Assembly (NCBI GenBank): GCA_013821865.1
Contig: PNJM01000020.1
Span: 1 to 16,770, forward strand
Direction of reading: 5' to 3'
Source of the DNA: Rhodocyclaceae bacterium
GTDB lineage: Bacteria; Pseudomonadota; Gammaproteobacteria; Burkholderiales; Rhodocyclaceae
DNA: 16,770 bases
The notes below the pieces were generated by a model, which worked only from the letters and a program-made list of their open reading frames with translations, was not told the DNA's origin and did no database searches. Below are positions 15,045 through 16,770 of this stretch, in pieces. The translations under genes were made by a program, and so were the position numbers. Within the stretch, counting starts at the first letter, position 1; each line of letters starts with the position of its first letter.

Positions 15045-15065
15045 AATCGATGTTTCCTTTAAAAT
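15038..15065 (+). promoter_or_regulatory. Sigma70 promoter of tRNA-Leu
   Basis: A perfect TTGACA (15038–15043) is followed after 16 bp by TAAAAT (15060–15065). Transcription would start near 15072, a few bases before the tRNA. The -35 overlaps the rnr start codon on the other strand. Confidence 0.75.
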
Positions 15066-15077
15066 TGCGCCCTCTTT

Positions 15078-15164
15078 GCCCAGATGGCGGAATTGGTAGA
15101 CGCACTAGGTTCAGGTCCTAGCGGTGGCAACACTGTGGAGGTTCGAGTCCTCTTCTGGGCACCA
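15078..15164 (+). tRNA. tRNA-Leu(CAG)
   Basis: An 87-nt tRNA with encoded CCA (15162–15164). The acceptor stem GCCCAGA (15078–15084) pairs with TCTGGGC (15154–15160). The anticodon stem CTAGG/CCTAG (15105–15109 and 15117–15121) holds the loop TTCAGGT with anticodon CAG at 15112–15114, reading CUG, the favoured leucine codon of GC-rich genomes. A long variable arm and GGTTCGAGTCC in the T arm fit a class II leucine tRNA. It stands between the divergent rnr and the convergent purA, with its own promoter and a shared terminator. Confidence 0.97.
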
Positions 15165-15173
15165 AGGTAAAGC

Positions 15174-15203
15174 AAAAAAGCCGGTCATTCGACCGGCTTT
15201 TTT
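15174..15203. terminator. Bidirectional terminator between tRNA-Leu and purA
   Basis: AAAAAAGCCGGTC (15174–15186) pairs perfectly with GACCGGCTTTTTT (15191–15203) around the loop ATTC. The flanking A and T runs give a U-tract on both strands, so it can stop the tRNA transcript (plus) and the purA transcript (minus, ending at 15213). Confidence 0.95.
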
Positions 15204-15212
15204 ATTGCCCGC

Positions 15213-16514
<1,302 letters not shown>

Positions 16515-16521
16515 TTACTCC

Positions 16522-16770
16522 CTAGATTTTCTCGACCACCCAACTGCCGGCCTTCGACACCAGGCGCCGGTCGCAGTCGGACTCCTGCCAGGTGCCTTCG
16601 TGGCCGGGCAGGGCCTCGATGACGATTTCTCCGTTTGCGCGCAAGGCCGCGATGGCTTCGCGCAGTCCGCTGTCTGCGCCCCATGGCGCAAGAACCGCGC
16701 GCGGCGTGCCGGCCACCGCGCCAAGCTGCGCCAGTTCGCGCAAATCGAGGCTGAATCCCGTCGCCGGCCG
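16522..16770 (-). CDS. hisZ: ATP phosphoribosyltransferase regulatory subunit HisZ (3' part)
   Basis: This is the C-terminal 82 residues of a gene whose start lies past the right edge. The visible protein begins RPATGFSLDLRELAQL, then GLREAIAALRANGEIVIEALPG, and ends KAGSWVVEKI. These are typical of HisZ, the histidyl-tRNA-synthetase-like regulatory partner that activates short-form HisG in the first step of histidine synthesis. The catalytic-site remnants of the class II synthetase fold are outside the window. Its position directly before purA supports the call. A TTG at 16741–16743 could be read as a start but is an internal leucine of the conserved block. Confidence 0.88.
   Translation of the reverse strand, partial: RPATGFSLDLRELAQLGAVAGTPRAVLAPWGADSGLREAIAALRANGEIVIEALPGHEGTWQESDCDRRLVSKAGSWVVEKI

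Overview
This is a GC-rich bacterial chromosome segment, most likely from a betaproteobacterium. The best clue is the order rpsF–priB–rpsR–rplI–(gap)–dnaB on one strand, with rnr–rlmB just upstream and hisZ–purA beyond a tRNA-Leu. The split arnA genes and the family variants also fit that class; a Rhodocyclales or Nitrosomonadales-like organism is a guess from general resemblance, not a measured placement. The window is densely coding, and no stretch over about 300 bases lacks a gene.

Left third (1–7.4 kb): an alaC-type aminotransferase gene on the minus strand is divergent from a small Mth938-fold protein gene. Next comes a plus-strand operon for making and flipping lipid-linked 4-amino-4-deoxy-L-arabinose (L-Ara4N): one EamA/SMR flippase subunit, arnB, arnC, a free-standing formyltransferase (N-terminal half of ArnA), a free-standing UDP-glucuronate decarboxylase (C-terminal half of ArnA), and arnD. 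Consecutive genes overlap by 4 nt until arnD, which sits behind an octamer-repeat palindrome. A hairpin terminator overlaps the arnD stop codon. No arnT or ugd is in the window. Logic of the pathway: the decarboxylase makes the UDP-4-keto-pentose, ArnB aminates it, the formyltransferase N-formylates it, ArnC loads it on undecaprenyl phosphate, ArnD deformylates it, and the EamA protein helps flip it.

Middle (7.4–10.5 kb): a PIN–PhoH ATPase gene converges on dnaB. Between dnaB and the rplI terminator is the most interesting non-coding stretch: seven same-orientation DnaA-box-like 9-mers on an 11-bp repeat, ending in a perfect consensus box. This resembles the compact DnaA arrays of replication origins.

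Right third (10.5–16.8 kb, almost all minus strand): rplI, rpsR, priB and rpsF form a ribosomal/primosome operon with its own sigma70 promoter and a hairpin leader that may be an S6:S18 autoregulatory site. Upstream of it are rlmB and rnr. A plus-strand tRNA-Leu(CAG) has a promoter overlapping the rnr start and shares a bidirectional terminator with purA. The window ends inside hisZ.
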